A stretch of DNA of 64,000 bases. It comes from Tanypteryx hageni (lineage: Eukaryota; Arthropoda; Insecta; Odonata; Petaluridae). Shown here one piece after another: positions 1 through 11,361 of this stretch. Positions within the stretch are counted from its first letter, which is position 1. The number at the start of each line of letters is the position of its first letter. The translations under genes were made by a program, and so were the position numbers. The stretch lies in the NCBI GenBank assembly GCA_028673005.1, contig CM054116.1, positions 146,255,173 through 146,319,172 of the forward strand. Direction: 5' to 3'. The notes beneath the pieces were generated by a model, which searched no databases, was not told the DNA's origin, and worked only from the letters and a program-made list of their open reading frames with translations.

Positions 1-86
1 TTAATTTAGTGGGATAGCGATCAATCAAAACAAATAAATACGTTAATAATCATTGTGATATAATAAGTAAGAAATTTGTAACATAC

Positions 87-140
87 CGTGGAAACGGAGT
101 CTTCTCCCTCGTTAAACAATTGCCTCTTGACATTCCTCAT
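87..140 (-). CDS. Candidate first coding exon of a gene divergent from the polymerase
   Basis: On the minus strand an ATG at 140-138 opens 18 codons that end exactly at a strong splice donor, GTATGT at 86-81. About 125 bases further upstream lies a good TATA box. The encoded stretch begins MRNVKRQLFNEGEDS, is basic then acidic, and matches nothing I recognise. The rest of the gene would lie left of the window. It could be a viral accessory gene or a host gene into whose promoter region the element opens. It is called only on ATG, donor and promoter spacing, so a chance arrangement is possible. Confidence 0.35.
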
Positions 141-261
141 TGCGCAACCAGTGAGTGAATAACAGCTATTGGTTGAAGACACGCCAATTGCGCGGAAGGC
201 GAAGAGGGTCCCTGGTGAAAGCTCGAGGTGATTCGTCTTGACCTCGCGCTGCCTTCCTCCG

Positions 262-304
262 ACTAATGACGGCCGAGCGTGGGTGGAGCGAACCCTTTAT
301 ATAG
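262..304 (-). promoter_or_regulatory. TATA box and initiator for the leftward gene
   Basis: Read on the minus strand, CTATATAAAG (304-295) is followed about 33 bases later by an initiator-like TCATTAGT (269-262). This spacing is normal for an arthropod RNA polymerase II core promoter. The predicted transcript would have a leader of about 125 bases before the ATG at 140. The box is nearly symmetrical and could also act rightward, but the rightward coding start is 440 bases away. Confidence 0.45.
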
Positions 305-742
305 CCAGGACCTGTGACGTATCGGCGCTTTCGTTCAACGGGTGCATTAACAGGTGCTTCCTATAGTATTATCTGATTGAACGTGTTTAGTCTTGCCGAT
401 CCTTCGAGTTTTTGGATAGAGAAACATCTGTGCGTCTTTTCTCCAGAACAAGAGAAATTCGATCGGCCTACCTGAAGGTGCCTATATTACATCCTGTGAT
501 GTCTTACTGGTAAGTGTAATTGTTTATTTATTTATTTTTCATTTTGAGGGAAGACGTATTCTTTCCTAAACCGCCTCACTAGACATTGACTTGGTCGTAA
601 TTGTAGTATTCATGTCTATTTTTCAGATCAGTGTTTAAATAGTCAAGAGAGAGCATCGGATCTCCAAATAAGTTAACCTTCTTTTATTCGGTATTTAGTG
701 GAAATTTTCCATCGCGCAATACTCTCACATAGACTTTTTAAG
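305..742. other. Non-coding upstream region of the polymerase gene
   Basis: No open frame with coding character is seen on either strand here. The stretch lies between the leftward promoter and the first ATG of the polymerase gene. Near its end is GTATTTAGTGG (691-701), which recurs before the ATPase gene. I found no terminal inverted repeat, so the left end of the element is probably outside the window. Confidence 0.5.
691..701 (+). promoter_or_regulatory. Initiator-like motif shared with the ATPase gene
   Basis: GTATTTAGTGG sits 42 bases before the first ATG of the polymerase gene. The identical 11-mer lies 12 bases before the ATPase ATG (5622-5632). The TTAGT core resembles the arthropod initiator. 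A weak TATA-like AAATAAG lies about 28 bases upstream. A shared viral transcription start motif is an inference. Confidence 0.35.
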
Positions 743-3700
743 ATGGATTCCATATTTAAGCACGTTCCTGCTCGGGAAATAATACGGTGTTTTCAGAATG
801 GTGTTTATGACTCTCCTAATTTGTTACTGAGTGCCTTCAAAGGCTTGACGTATCGTTTGAATACGAAGAGCGAGTCCGTGGATGAGGATTCCTTAACCAG
901 TTTCTCTGAAAAAGTGTTTTCATCATATGCCGTAGAAAAGTCCACGAGCTCACCATCTAGCAAATTTCCAATGCCTTCAACGAGTAAGGATCTAAGTCAC
1001 TACTCCAGTGAAAACGATATGCGACTGGAAATTGAGGGCCGTGATTGCGACTCGCAGTGTGGGGGAAATTTGGTTGATATCAATGATTTTAATGCCTTTA
1101 TACCAGCAAGTAAGAATGAATGTCACTACTCGGATGAAAATTGTATGCTACCGGTAGTTGAGGACCATGTTAGCGCCGCGAAGAATTTGATCGATCTCGA
1201 TGTTAATGACGCGCTCGCTGTGGAAAAAGGCTTCGTCCCGACCGGGATGTAGATACCGCTCTCCGGTGCGATAGCCGATGAGCATCGCGAAGTTCCAACC
1301 ACACAATTATTGCCTCTTTCTGGGGTTGCATCGCATTCATTGATTGATGCTGGTATTCCTCGGTTGAGAACCCCGCTGCCTCCTTTACCGGTGAGCGAGG
1401 TCGAGATAGGCTTCAATGATGACGAATTATTGTTAGATACCACTGTTACAGGAATGGCGGCAGAACCTCTAATTCCGCTTCCTCCGTTGGAACAAATCGA
1501 TGGTGGTGGGGAAGCTTCACCGTATTTTACTATTTTGAGGGAAAACAGAAGTTTCCTAAGGAATTTCAGACTCTGGGGAGGAGAGGTCTTGAAATCCGTA
1601 CGCCCCCTTCCCGAAGGGTGCAATCCATTGACATGGGTCGGGGATGTTATGAGCAGCATATTGCTAAAGTTAAAAACGGGCGTGAACGATGACACAAGGG
1701 TTGGCATGACAATAAGAAACGATTCACTCCCCGGTTTATGCATCAGCATTTCATATAGGCGAGCTGATCAGCTTCACTCTGATGTAATATTGCGGAGAAT
1801 TGAAAAAATCCTAAATTCTGACGAATCATTTTTGCTGGATGGCTTTCTAAGAGTTTCGTTTTCCTACGTCAATGCCCCGGCCGGTCGTTGCCTGCAGAGG
1901 GCTCTAATCTCCGATTTCACCCACTTCTGCAAATCCAAAAAATCCATAGTTGTAATTAACAATTCTGATAATCTTTGTTTACCACGCGCATTGTGTGTTG
2001 GTGTTTCTCATCACGTGGATTCTCCCGCAGAGCATAAGCGATTGAGAAATGCTAAACAGCTACAAAAAGCGAGAGCGACAGATTTATGCCAAAGAGCGGG
2101 TGTTGTGATCGGCGCCGGTGGAGGCGGTGTCCATGAGTTAAATCTCTTCCAGTTACACATGGAGGATTTTAAGATCACCGTATTCGGCGATATAAAAGGT
2201 CGAGAGATAATTTTTGAAGGGCAGTCGACTGTAACGGGAGCCGGTGAGCCCCGTAAACATATCGATTTAATTTATGGAGAAGGTCATTACCTCATTGTAT
2301 CGTTGACGGGGGCATTCGGGGTGCGCATATTATTGCAGGCCATGTAGAACGCCGTACAATAATATGTATGAGCATAAATGCAAACAGGTCTCTCTAAGCC
2401 GCCATGTGAGCCGTGTGCCACCATCGTTTGTATTGCGTGTAAGCGATATTTTTATGGCGATGAATGTTTGAGGAAACATTTGCAGCCGAGAGGGGGCGCT
2501 AAATCTCCATGCGAGATTATAAAATATTGCGAACGATGTTCCAAGGTCTACAACATCGTTAATTTGAGGAATGGAAGACCCCATCGTTGTGATGAGCAAT
2601 ATTGCAGTGCTTGCAAAGCAATGATGTCTAACGGCCATCAGTGTTTTATGAAGGTGGGTCAAAGATGCGCTCTTCCTGATTCATTTGTTTTTTTATTTTA
2701 CTATATGAAGTGCAGACAGGACGATGAGCTCGAGGGTGCGAAAGGCACATTCGTCCGCAAACCTAATCTGCTAATATCTCAAAGTAGTTGCAATGTTTGC
2801 ATGGTGGAGCCCGACTCACAAAAATACTGCACTGTGAGTGGAGTCAGGCAGATGATCTTTGATGATGCGGAGCACGTGTTAAATTTCATTAAATACATTC
2901 AGAAAATGGGGGCTCTCGGTTTCAAGAGCGTGATATGCATTGCGCATAACGCTAAGGGGTACGACAGTGTTTTTATAATGAAAACTATCTTGGAAAACAC
3001 TGATTGGAAGCCGACAATTTTGATGAACGGTGCCAAATTAATGAGCATATCCTTCGGCGGGGTTAGGTTTATAGATTCAATGAGTTATCTCCCCATGCCC
3101 TTAGCAAAATTACCATCCACTCTCGGGCTTGATTTAACGTTGGTGAAAGGGTATTTCCCGCATTTCTTCAATACAGCTGAGAACTGCTCGTATGTGGGGC
3201 CACTACCCCCTCTGCATTCCTACGGTGTGCATGACATGACAACGGAGGAGAAACATAGGTTTATGAGATGGTACGATAATCTCCAAAATGGCGGCTACAT
3301 ATTTGATATGAAAACTGAAATAAGGAAGTATTGCTCACAAGATGTGAATATATTGCGGTTATCATGCCTCAAATTCCGAGATCAATTTCTTGCATGCACA
3401 GGGGTGGATCCATTTAGAGAATCCCTAAAAATAGCTAGCGCCTGTATGGAAGTTTACCGCTGGCGTTATCTGAGGCAAAATACAATTGAAATTGTCCCTT
3501 CTGGTGGATATAGGTGGGCTGATAGGCAGTCCAAAAAAGCAATTCTTTGGATGCTGTGGGAGGAAAGGGACATTTCCATACGTCATGCAGGCAACGGAAG
3601 AGAAAATAAAATACTCGGCTATAAAGTTGATGGTTTCCACGATGGTGATGGGGCTGGGACGATATTTGAATTCTACGGTTGCTACTTTCATGGCTGTACA

Positions 3701-5273
3701 ATATGCTTTCCGCGGAGAGATGATAAGATAGATGGCAACCCCGACGAAAAGATGGCGAGGCGTTTAGAAAGTACGGAAAGCAGGCGAGGCCTTTTCCTCT
3801 GAAATGGCTAGACGCTGGTTGAGATGTGGGAGTGTGAGTTTGAGAGGGCACTTTAAACAGACAGAGAAATGAGTTCATATGTAAATGGTCACCCAATGTC
3901 CAAGAAGATTCCTCTGAACCCTCGAGACGCGTTCTATGGCGGTCGCACAAACGCTGTGAAGCTGCATCACAGAGCCGACGTCGAAAAGGGTGAAGTAATA
4001 AAATACGTCGACATATGCTCACTGTATCCTTTTGTAAATAAATACAAAAAATACCCTGTTGGCCATCCAAAAATTTACATCGGCGATGATTGCCCTCCTT
4101 TGGAGGAGGTTGAGGGACTTATGAAATGCGATATGCTCCCGCTGACTGCATTATATCACCCCGTTCTCCCAATACGGGTGAATGCTAAACTGTTGTTTCC
4201 TTTGTGCAGGACCTGTGCGATAGAGGAGAATCAGAAGGGCTGCAGCCATAAAAATGAGGAGAGAGTGATCTCGGGAACTTGGGTAACGGATGAGTTAAAA
4301 GTAGCCGTATCCTGTGGATACAAAGTAATGCAAATTCACAAAGTATGGCATTACGAGACGATGCAATACAACCCCAACACAGGAGAAGGTGGTCTATTCG
4401 CAGGCTACATTAACTGTTTCCTCAAAATGAAACAGGAAGCAAGTGGATGGCCATTGTGGTGCAAGACAGACGAGGAAAAACAGGAATATATTAAATCCTT
4501 TGCCAAAAAAGAAAGGATTAATCTGGAGAAAAACTACATATCCCACACGGTATGCGCTCTCTGGCAAAGTTGATGCTGAATAGTTTCTGGGGAAAATTCG
4601 GCCAGAGAGAAAATTTGCCAAAATGCTCCATTCTGAAGAATGGGGATGAGTTGTACAAGCTAGTCGGCAACCCCGGGATAGAGGTCCACCGGACGGTTGA
4701 GGTGAACGAGGAGACGGTGCTTGCGAGCTGGTGCGAATGCGAAGAGTCGATTAAGCCCACACCTTCAAGCAATGTCATTATTGCATGTTATACCACTGCG
4801 CACGCAAGACTCGTGCTATATGAATATTTGAAAAAACTTGGTGAAAGAGTTATTTATTTTGACACTGATAGTGTTATTTTCTCCGAGCTCACCGGAGAGT
4901 GGTCCCCGCCAGTAGGCGATTACTTGGGTGATATGACGGATGAAGTCATTCAGTATGGCTCAGATTGTTATATATCTGAGTTCGTGTCCCGTGGTCCAAA
5001 GAATTATGCATTCAGGGTAATGAGTAAATCATTAGGGTTTATTAAAACCGTATGCAGAGTAAAAGGAATCAGTATTAATTCTTCAAATGAGAACATTGTC
5101 TCTTTCGACTCACTGAAAGCTATGGTGGTTGTAATCGAATAAGATGAAAGACACCCTTTGTTGTTGTGTCTCGTCCCGAGCACAAAACATTTCAAGTAGT
5201 GTATACGAAGAGGAGGAGGTAGGGTGATTTCGACACCTTACCATACGGTTATAAACGTCCTCGCATCGTCTAA
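743..5273 (+). pseudogene. Protein-primed family-B DNA polymerase of a Polinton/Maverick (broken)
   Basis: This would be the replicative polymerase that copies the linear viral genome from a protein primer. After an N-terminal region (743-2347) come Cys/His clusters (about 2395-2650), the exonuclease motif HNAKGYD (near 2945) and YC..DV (near 3330), the palm motif DICSLYP (4010), LNSFWGKFGQR (near 4567) and YFDTDS (near 4858). I chose ATG 743 over the upstream GTG 698. Breaks visible: an in-frame TAG at 1250-1252, frame slips near 2320 and 2395, stops and shifts at 3780-3870, a slip near 4560, a stop near 5140 followed by a shifted tail with TAG at 5220-5222, and a final TAA at 5271. The part before 1250 could have been a separate gene. 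It is certainly inactive as one protein. Confidence 0.9.
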
Positions 5274-5284
5274 TAACAAAGATG

Positions 5285-5560
5285 TAAACTTGTAGAAGTT
5301 TATTTATTTATATTTATTTAGATAGCTATTTACTCAGATATTTATTTATTCAGATATTTATTAATTTACTCAGATATTTATTTATTCAGATATCTATTAA
5401 TGTACTCAGATATTTCTTTATTCAGATATTTCTTTATTTATTCAGATATTTCTTTATTATATTCAGATGTATTTATTTTTATTCAAATATTTATTTATTT
5501 AGATATTTATATATTTTATTTCTTTAGATTTTAATTATTCAGATGTTTATTAACATATGT
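5285..5560. repeat. AT-rich imperfect minisatellite
   Basis: A degenerate tandem array built on a unit close to TTTATTCAGATA, 12-13 bases, with variants CTCAGATA and TTTAGATA. It fills the gap between the polymerase stop and the ATPase promoter. There is no coding potential. It may have grown after integration or be an intergenic spacer of the virus. Confidence 0.85.
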
Positions 5561-5602
5561 TTTAATATAATAATAATAAGATGCCCGAGGGCATGCTCAA
5601 CT

Positions 5603-5632
5603 TCATAAAAGATATGCGCGTGTATTTAGTGG
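5603..5632 (+). promoter_or_regulatory. Candidate promoter of the packaging ATPase gene
   Basis: A TATA-like TCATAAAAG (5603-5611) precedes GTATTTAGTGG (5622-5632) by about 22 bases, and the ATG follows at 5645. The spacing is slightly short for a TATA/Inr pair. The 11-mer is identical to the one before the polymerase gene. Confidence 0.4.
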
Positions 5633-5644
5633 TTCATTATCAAA

Positions 5645-5851
5645 ATGGATCTTCGTTTGAAACATCCGTTCTGTGTCTTAGTAGCTGGTCCTAGCTCCTG
5701 TGGAAAAACATTTTTCGTTAGCCGTCTTTTACAGCATAAGAATTTAACTTTTGATGTCAATTTCCAGAATATCACATGGTGTTATTCAGAGTGGCAAAGG
5801 TTTTACGACACTTTGAAAGCTTTAGGGGTAGATTTCTACGAGGGCTTGCCC
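5645..5851 (+). pseudogene. Packaging ATPase, 5' part (interrupted by transposon)
   Basis: The first 69 codons of an FtsK/HerA-type (A32-like) genome-packaging ATPase, which would drive viral DNA into the capsid. The Walker A loop GPSSCGKT is at residues 16-23, close to the N terminus as usual for this family. The frame is intact up to codon 69, where a 5-kb transposon enters. The inserted DNA stops the frame three codons later. The 3' part resumes in the same frame at 10899. The 9-bp target duplication is exactly three codons, so apart from the insertion the gene has no visible lesion. Its combined coding length of about 210 residues is normal for the family. Confidence 0.9.
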
Positions 5852-6192
5852 CAAGGTATCTAGAATAGGAGGTAGTCTCAGCTGGATCGAGGGTGGGGGC
5901 GTGACGTCACAAGGTTCCCGACTCAGCAGAGTGAAAGCGCTGTATATGTAGTTACGGCACGCGAGTATTGCCATATAGCATTTAAAATAGAGATTTTTAC
6001 TGCTGTTGTAGATGAAAATGTATATAATTAAGGCTTGTTAGCACCTCGTAAGCATATGCGATGAGAATTCCATTTTGTATTGCTCTTTTGAGAAAAATAT
6101 GACTCCTACGTAAACTTGCGTTCATCAGAACATTTCCGCTGTAGATTTCCGAGGAAATTTTTAGTGAGTGAATATTGTAATGGTCTAATATT

Positions 6193-6569
6193 CATTCATT
6201 CATTCGTGCTCTGTCTTACGACAGGTCCTACCAATTAATTAATTAATTGGTTTTTGACTAGGGAATATACATACACGGTGTGGTGGTTTCCCGTTGCCTT
6301 CCACACCGGACACACACACAGAAGGGAGGAGGGAAACCCGGTGCCGGCATTTGCCTGCTCTTGCGAAGAACACCAGGGGGGCCAACGGCTTAACGTCCCT
6401 TCCGAAGGACGGAACAGCTGAATTTGCGCTGTCTCCTTCAAACCACGCAAACAGGGGGCCGGATGACCTTGAGAAAAAGTCCTACTCGCACAGGATTCGT
6501 ACCCGATGACTTTTTCAAGCATCGGGCGAGTAGCAGCCAGCGTCCTAACCACTACACCACCGGCACCCC
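6193..6569 (-). mobile_element. tRNA-derived SINE with 13-bp target duplications
   Basis: A 377-bp retroposon read from right to left. The head at 6569 begins GGGTGCCGGTGGTGTAGTGG and carries an A-box-like TAGTGGTTAGGA and a degenerate B box around GGTACGAATCC. The tail ends in a short AATG-type repeat. Perfect duplications ATGGTCTAATATT flank it (6180-6192 and 6570-6582). The perfect target duplications point to fairly recent LINE-driven insertion, after the host transposon landed in the ATPase gene. Confidence 0.88.
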
Positions 6570-6648
6570 ATGGTCTAATATTGCGAACCAAAAATTTATC
6601 GTTTAGCATTCATCATTCTCATTAATAGGATATTTGACTACAGCACGA

Positions 6649-7066
6649 CGATGAAGAATTCATTCACATCGATGATAAAAATTCTGAACCGGAGGAAGGA
6701 AATGAATTAAGACTATTAAGTGTTGCAAGGCAAATTGAAGTTTCTGAAGATTTACAGCAAGAAGACATAAAGCAATGGATCCAAGGTGACTATTTGTTGG
6801 AGAAAGAAATTTTGGAGGACGCAGAAATCATACAGGCCGTGATGGAAACAGAAGGATCAAAGTTTGAAGAGGAAGGAGAATTAAATACAGAGCCAAAAAC
6901 ACCTCATGCAGCAGCCAAAGATGCCCTAGATGTAGTTTTGCATTACATTGAACTAGAGTCTGATTCAACTGTTAACGAAGTGATGCTTATAAAAAAATGG
7001 AGGGACTATGCAGTTAAACAGCACGTTACTTCATCTAAACAACTGAAAATTTTTTATTTTTCTTAA
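6649..7066 (+). pseudogene. pogo/Tigger-type transposase, C-terminal fragment
   Basis: An open frame without a start gives an acidic tail typical of Tigger-like (jerky/CENP-B related) transposases. It has a WIQGDY.. segment, a DAEIIQAVM-like stretch, and a final helix in which paired hydrophobic positions precede HYIEL. Catalytic DDE residues are not present, because the fragment starts downstream of them. It lies just after the SINE inside the ATPase-disrupting transposon, so it is either captured filler or a separate insertion. Confidence 0.6.
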
Positions 7067-7386
7067 AATACAGACTGTGTATATGTACTTTTCTATTGGA
7101 AAATTTTTTTTATTTTTAAAATAAATGACTTAAAACATAACATTTTTATCTGTATTGTCTTAATATATTTCATGTATGTTAAAATAAATGCGTCCTTCCT
7201 TCACATTTGCAAGGTAACTGAAAACGCCCTGCCCTCCGAGTTTACATAATTCCTGCATGGGTGCAGCACTAAACAGACAATGGAAAGTTACACAGTCACT
7301 TTACCCGACATGGCCACTTTACCATGCCTTTCCCTAATTACTATTGGTCTTTACAAATGATTTAGTATCTGCTTCATGGACAGGAA

Positions 7387-8361
7387 TCATGAAATTATCC
7401 TTCCAAACATCTGGAAATGGCCATTCTTAAGTGACTTATTAAAAAATATAGTAAGAGTATAAGTTAAATAGTTAGAGCAGTGCTTCAGCAAGAGAGGAGG
7501 CCCAGCGCTCGTATTTACATCAAGCATACTAAAGGCATTAAGAACACTAATTTGAAGAATACCACAAGAGTGGAGATTAACTGTATGAGAATACTGGTAT
7601 TGTGGTATTATGTTACTCGGAGTAAGATATACACTGGAAAGATGTTCAGCAAAGAGATTAGTGGATTCCTGAAATGAACATAATTCCGCCATCTACTTGT
7701 ATTCGATGGAATGGAATCTTCAACAGAACTAATATAAGAGAGGTAACAGACTTTTGACAATGACTTCCATTTAGCATGAAGAGATGCAAAAGAATTGTAA
7801 TCTACACCAGATCTACTTATTTTAAGCTTCTTGTGAGCTATTTTCTTATCATATATTAATGAAATTAATTCTTTACTAAACCAGTTGGGTAAGTGGGATG
7901 ATCCACTCTTGTGTAAAATTTCAGGAACATACAGATTAATGGTATTATTTACAATATCATAAAAATAACAAACAGCATCATCTAATTGTAATTCAGTCAA
8001 TATAAACCAATCTATAGAGCTAAAGTAATCTATCATTGCAGAATTGTTTCCTTTCCTAAAGTTGAAAGTTTCAAAATTAATATCTACACGTGGGGATACA
8101 CCTACATGAAGTTCATACATAAGAGGAGGATGATAGGCATTACAAGGCAAAAGTCACATCAACATCATACACACTGTTCAATGAGCACTTTGTAATATCT
8201 GTTAAAAACAAATTCTGAATCTCGCCATATTGTTTGGTAACTAAGTTTTTTGTACAAAATTCAGATATTGGCAGTGAGGTAAACTTCAGAAAAGAATGTT
8301 GACCAATTATTACCTGGCAAATTGAATCGCCAAACATAAGCGAATGGGCGTCTGAACACAA
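7387..8361 (-). pseudogene. Jockey-like non-LTR retrotransposon fragment (endonuclease end to RT start)
   Basis: Minus-strand pieces of a LINE second ORF. 8361-8140 covers the end of the apurinic endonuclease, with a frame-shifted GDFNLPG-type motif. 8150-7608 covers the linker between endonuclease and reverse transcriptase, with PNWFSKELISLIYDKKIAHKK. 7692-7387 contains the AGPPLLLKHC and FNKSLKNG segments at the start of the RT domain. At least two frameshifts separate the pieces, and no YADD box or 3' end is present. This is a dead truncated copy. Confidence 0.82.
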
Positions 8362-9829
8362 ATATGCAAGACGCTTTTTTCTACACGATATTTTTGGTAT
8401 ATGCTTTGGTCAGATTTGGGAGGAATGTAAACACATCATTAATTAGTTTAAGAGACAGACAGACATACAGACAGACAAATGACTTTATTAGGGCGAAATT
8501 GAGACTATGCTGTCCCTTATTACATTTAACCCTTTCGTCATATAAGTAATTACAATATTTACAAAATAAGCGAAATTAATTACATACAGATTTCAACAAA
8601 ATACATATTAATTACGAGTTAATATATTTGTTAGTAGGTAACAGAGCATTATCAAAGAATGTTAGTTTTGTGGGTCATAAATATGTGTATCAGTTATGTT
8701 TTAACACAGAAAAAATTCCCACTGCAGAAAGCACCACTGAAATACGCATGTCCTTTAACTTAGTCCGCAAACCGCGGACATTCTGGTAGTATGCGGTAAT
8801 GTTAGTTACGAATTTTTAAATGTTTATCTATCACTATTTTGGGAACAAAGGAGTAATCTCTGCTCTTCATAACATTTTTATAATGATAACAGTTTATTGA
8901 TTTTAGTAGGATTGTCGATGTAATTATTTAATTTTGAGGCATGGTCTATTCCAGCCGATATTTTAAGCATGTAAACAATTTAAAAAATCGTTTCACTGTA
9001 TAAATGAAAATAGTTTTTAACTTGAACGAGAATTTCTAAATTTACTAAAAGTTCCTTTAAAAATGAAACCAAACGGAATTTATGATTTTATAAATAAATT
9101 TAAAGTTATTTTGATTTATACAATACCAACAAAATAAACATTAAAGAAAGACTCTAGAGTAAAAAATTCAAGGAGACGGTACGGACTGTAACTTACAGAT
9201 TCGCTTCATCTTCTACCAGTGGAGAGTGTTATTCAATATCTATAAGAATACCTTTTCGGAATTTCGAGCCAATGGCTTTAAGTTTAAGAGAAATAATTAA
9301 TTAAAAAGTGCAAAAAAATGGACCGATTTTCTCAAATGCTTGTAACTTCGCTATCTCTGGAGTCTCTATGCTAGAGATAACGCTTAACATAAGTCTCGCG
9401 TCCCGTGCTTTTGGCATTCGAGACTCCCGCTTGCCGAATTTTTTTCTCCTGCAAAATGTCCTTTTTCCTTAAGGTTTTTATATCCCAATCTTCAGAAAGT
9501 AATTGTACACGGCTAATTTTTTTACGCAGGGGAATTACTTTTAATTAATTAATAATTATCGCTTAATTATATCTGGTTTTTAAAATTAAGCATATTATTT
9601 TTGTAAGCCATTAGCAGCATTGTCATTTTAAAACAATAAAAAAATTGTCGGAGTAATATAAACTTAAAAAGAATAATATTACCTTTATGAATCACTACGT
9701 CACTCATTATGAAAACTCCTCCTGTAGTGGAGTGTGTATAACAATAAGGCAATAACACATCAAACAGTCACCTGTTTTAAACTCACATACGAGGCTGTTT
9801 CATTGTGTCAATAACTGGAGATATCTTCA
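8362..9829. other. Non-coding AT-rich stretch
   Basis: Apart from a short imperfect (GACA)n run near 8450-8480, I see no gene, motif or recognisable element here. It lies between the LINE fragment and the repeat-family copy, still inside the large transposon. Confidence 0.5.
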
Positions 9830-10480
9830 GTACTAGTCCTGTGAGATAATTCCGTTCCTTCCTTCATAATTCGCACATTATACAGAGGAACCAAAAAGCT
9901 GTCACACACTTGGTGGAAATCTTTTGCTGCTTGGGCCGAGCTCCCAAGGATAGTTTTCATTGCAAAAATTGAAGTCCCGGGTTTGATTCCGGGAACTATC
10001 CTTCCAATTTGATTTGCATGGGAAATCTGAAATCCACCGAGCAGGGCAATTTTCTCTTGCACATCAAAATATCTTAGAATTGTAATATCGGAGCGGGATT
10101 TGTACCGTTCTCTGAGAGGAGTGGGGACTCTAATTTTTATCGTAAAACGCTCCTCATCGATCGTATTTCTTCGAATTTCGCGTAAATACTGCCGTTTTTG
10201 CAGTTTTTATTGCTCATTACGAGAGTGTAGCCATAGCAACAACTATTGATGGACTCGGATTCGGTATAGTCTAATAAATGCAGGTATTGTTTCTGTTGAA
10301 CGAAAATACGCGTGTTCAATTTAATAACCCGTTCGAATGCATTTGTCATATTTTATAACGCTCAATTATGAAATTTGAGAACACAAGGAGCAACATATCT
10401 GCGGTGATTTTAAAGCTATTAGAGCCAATATAAGTAGGTATTAAATAAATGATTAAATGGAAAGCTCGCATCGCTAGTTC
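9830..10480 (-). repeat. Interspersed repeat family, copy 1 (inverted relative to 57.7-58.3 kb)
   Basis: The reverse complement matches 57715-58300 over about 600 bases with scattered substitutions and small indels. One shared block is TTTCAGATTTCCCATG followed by CAAAT. Reading frames across it are broken, so apparent ORFs here are not genes. The family is unidentified, and the elevated similarity makes it the most recognisable moderately recent repeat shared between the two ends of the window. Confidence 0.8.
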
Positions 10481-10898
10481 TGTTTGGGTCGTCTTATTAT
10501 TATGTTGTGCAGAGGCATCCTTTTCCTTCCTGTTTGTTGTTGCCAACAAAAACAATCTTTGTGACAAATGAAGTAAACAAGATCTAATTGTAAGTAAAAA
10601 GTTTTATTTTCTTTATCGCGCCTACTGAACATATTAATTGAAAGGAAATGGATTATTCAGGACAAAGAAGTGAACTAATATTGTGGCAAGGCAATAAATG
10701 CAGAGACGGTATATTCCCTGGTTTCGATATTTTTTTCTGTCTCAAAAAATCCATCTCGGCCGTCAAATTTCTCTCCATGTCCTCTTCTTTAATATGCTTA
10801 GAGCAACCCAGAGGCCCGAGGTACCTTGTGACGTCACGCACTCACACCACTACTTTCAGCTGAGACCACCTCCTATTCTATTCACCTTGGGCTTGCCC

Positions 10899-11324
10899 GA
10901 TATAAAAAATTTCCCCCGTCATAATTCGGCGAGACTAGTTATCATAGACGACTTAATGAGAGAGGCTGACGAGCGTGTCGTTGATTTGTTTACTCGTGGG
11001 TCACATCATCGCAACCTTAGCGTTATACACATAACGCAAAATCTTTTCCATCAAGGCAAAGGTGCCCGTGACATTTCACTAAATACACATTACATAGTGT
11101 ACTTCAAAAACCCTCGAGATAGAACTCAAATTACTCACCTCGCGAAACAGATTCATCCGCAGAACCCTAAATTTATAGAGGCTTATAATTACGCAACATC
11201 TAAACCTCATGGTTATCTGTTTTGTGATTTAAAGCAAGCTACTCCCGACATCTATCGTTATCGCACAATATATTCCACGACGATGAGGAAAACTATTTCT
11301 ATGTCCCCAAAAAGTAGCATATAA
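10899..11324 (+). pseudogene. Packaging ATPase, 3' part
   Basis: It continues the ATPase in the frame left at 5851. The Walker B strand ARLVIIDDLM appears near 10940. It is followed by the sensor-type segment HHRNLSVIHITQNLFHQG and the family's C-terminal block with FKNPRDRTQI and KPHGYLFCDL. The stop is at 11322. No stop or shift is seen within this part. An apparent longer frame reaching back to 10698 is transposon sequence fused by chance. Confidence 0.9.
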
Positions 11325-11352
11325 ATAGAGATTCTCATGCTCTATCCGATTA
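11320..11352 (+). promoter_or_regulatory. TATA box and initiator before the small basic protein
   Basis: TATAAATA (11320-11327) begins directly at the ATPase stop codon. It is followed after about 26-30 bases by GATTAGTAG, and the next ATG is at 11362. This would start transcription of the structural gene cluster, whose members overlap or nearly touch. Confidence 0.5.
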
Positions 11353-11361
11353 GTAGTCGCG

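Larger units (their letters stand above)
5852..10889. mobile_element. DNA transposon inserted in the ATPase gene, with 9-bp target duplication
   Basis: The element is bounded by inverted ends beginning CAAGGT and sharing TAGAATAGGAGGT, GTCTCAGCTG and, about 50 bases in, GTGACGTCACAAGGT. The imperfect inverted repeats reach about 70 bases. The flanks are duplicated as GGCTTGCCC at 5843-5851 and 10890-10898. A 9-bp duplication suits Mutator-like elements and a few other superfamilies, but no transposase of its own is recognisable, so I leave the superfamily open. Inside lie a SINE, a Tigger fragment, a LINE fragment and a repeat shared with 57.7-58.3 kb. Some or all of these are later insertions. 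Confidence 0.85.

Noticed and set aside
1126..1749. Long antisense frame over the polymerase N-terminal region
   Set aside because: It is a shadow of the coding strand with no recognisable motif; the plus strand carries the Polinton polymerase features.
10698..10898. Apparent N-terminal extension of the ATPase 3' part
   Set aside because: It is the inverted end of the inserted transposon read in frame by chance; target duplication and terminal repeats define the boundary at 10889/10890.
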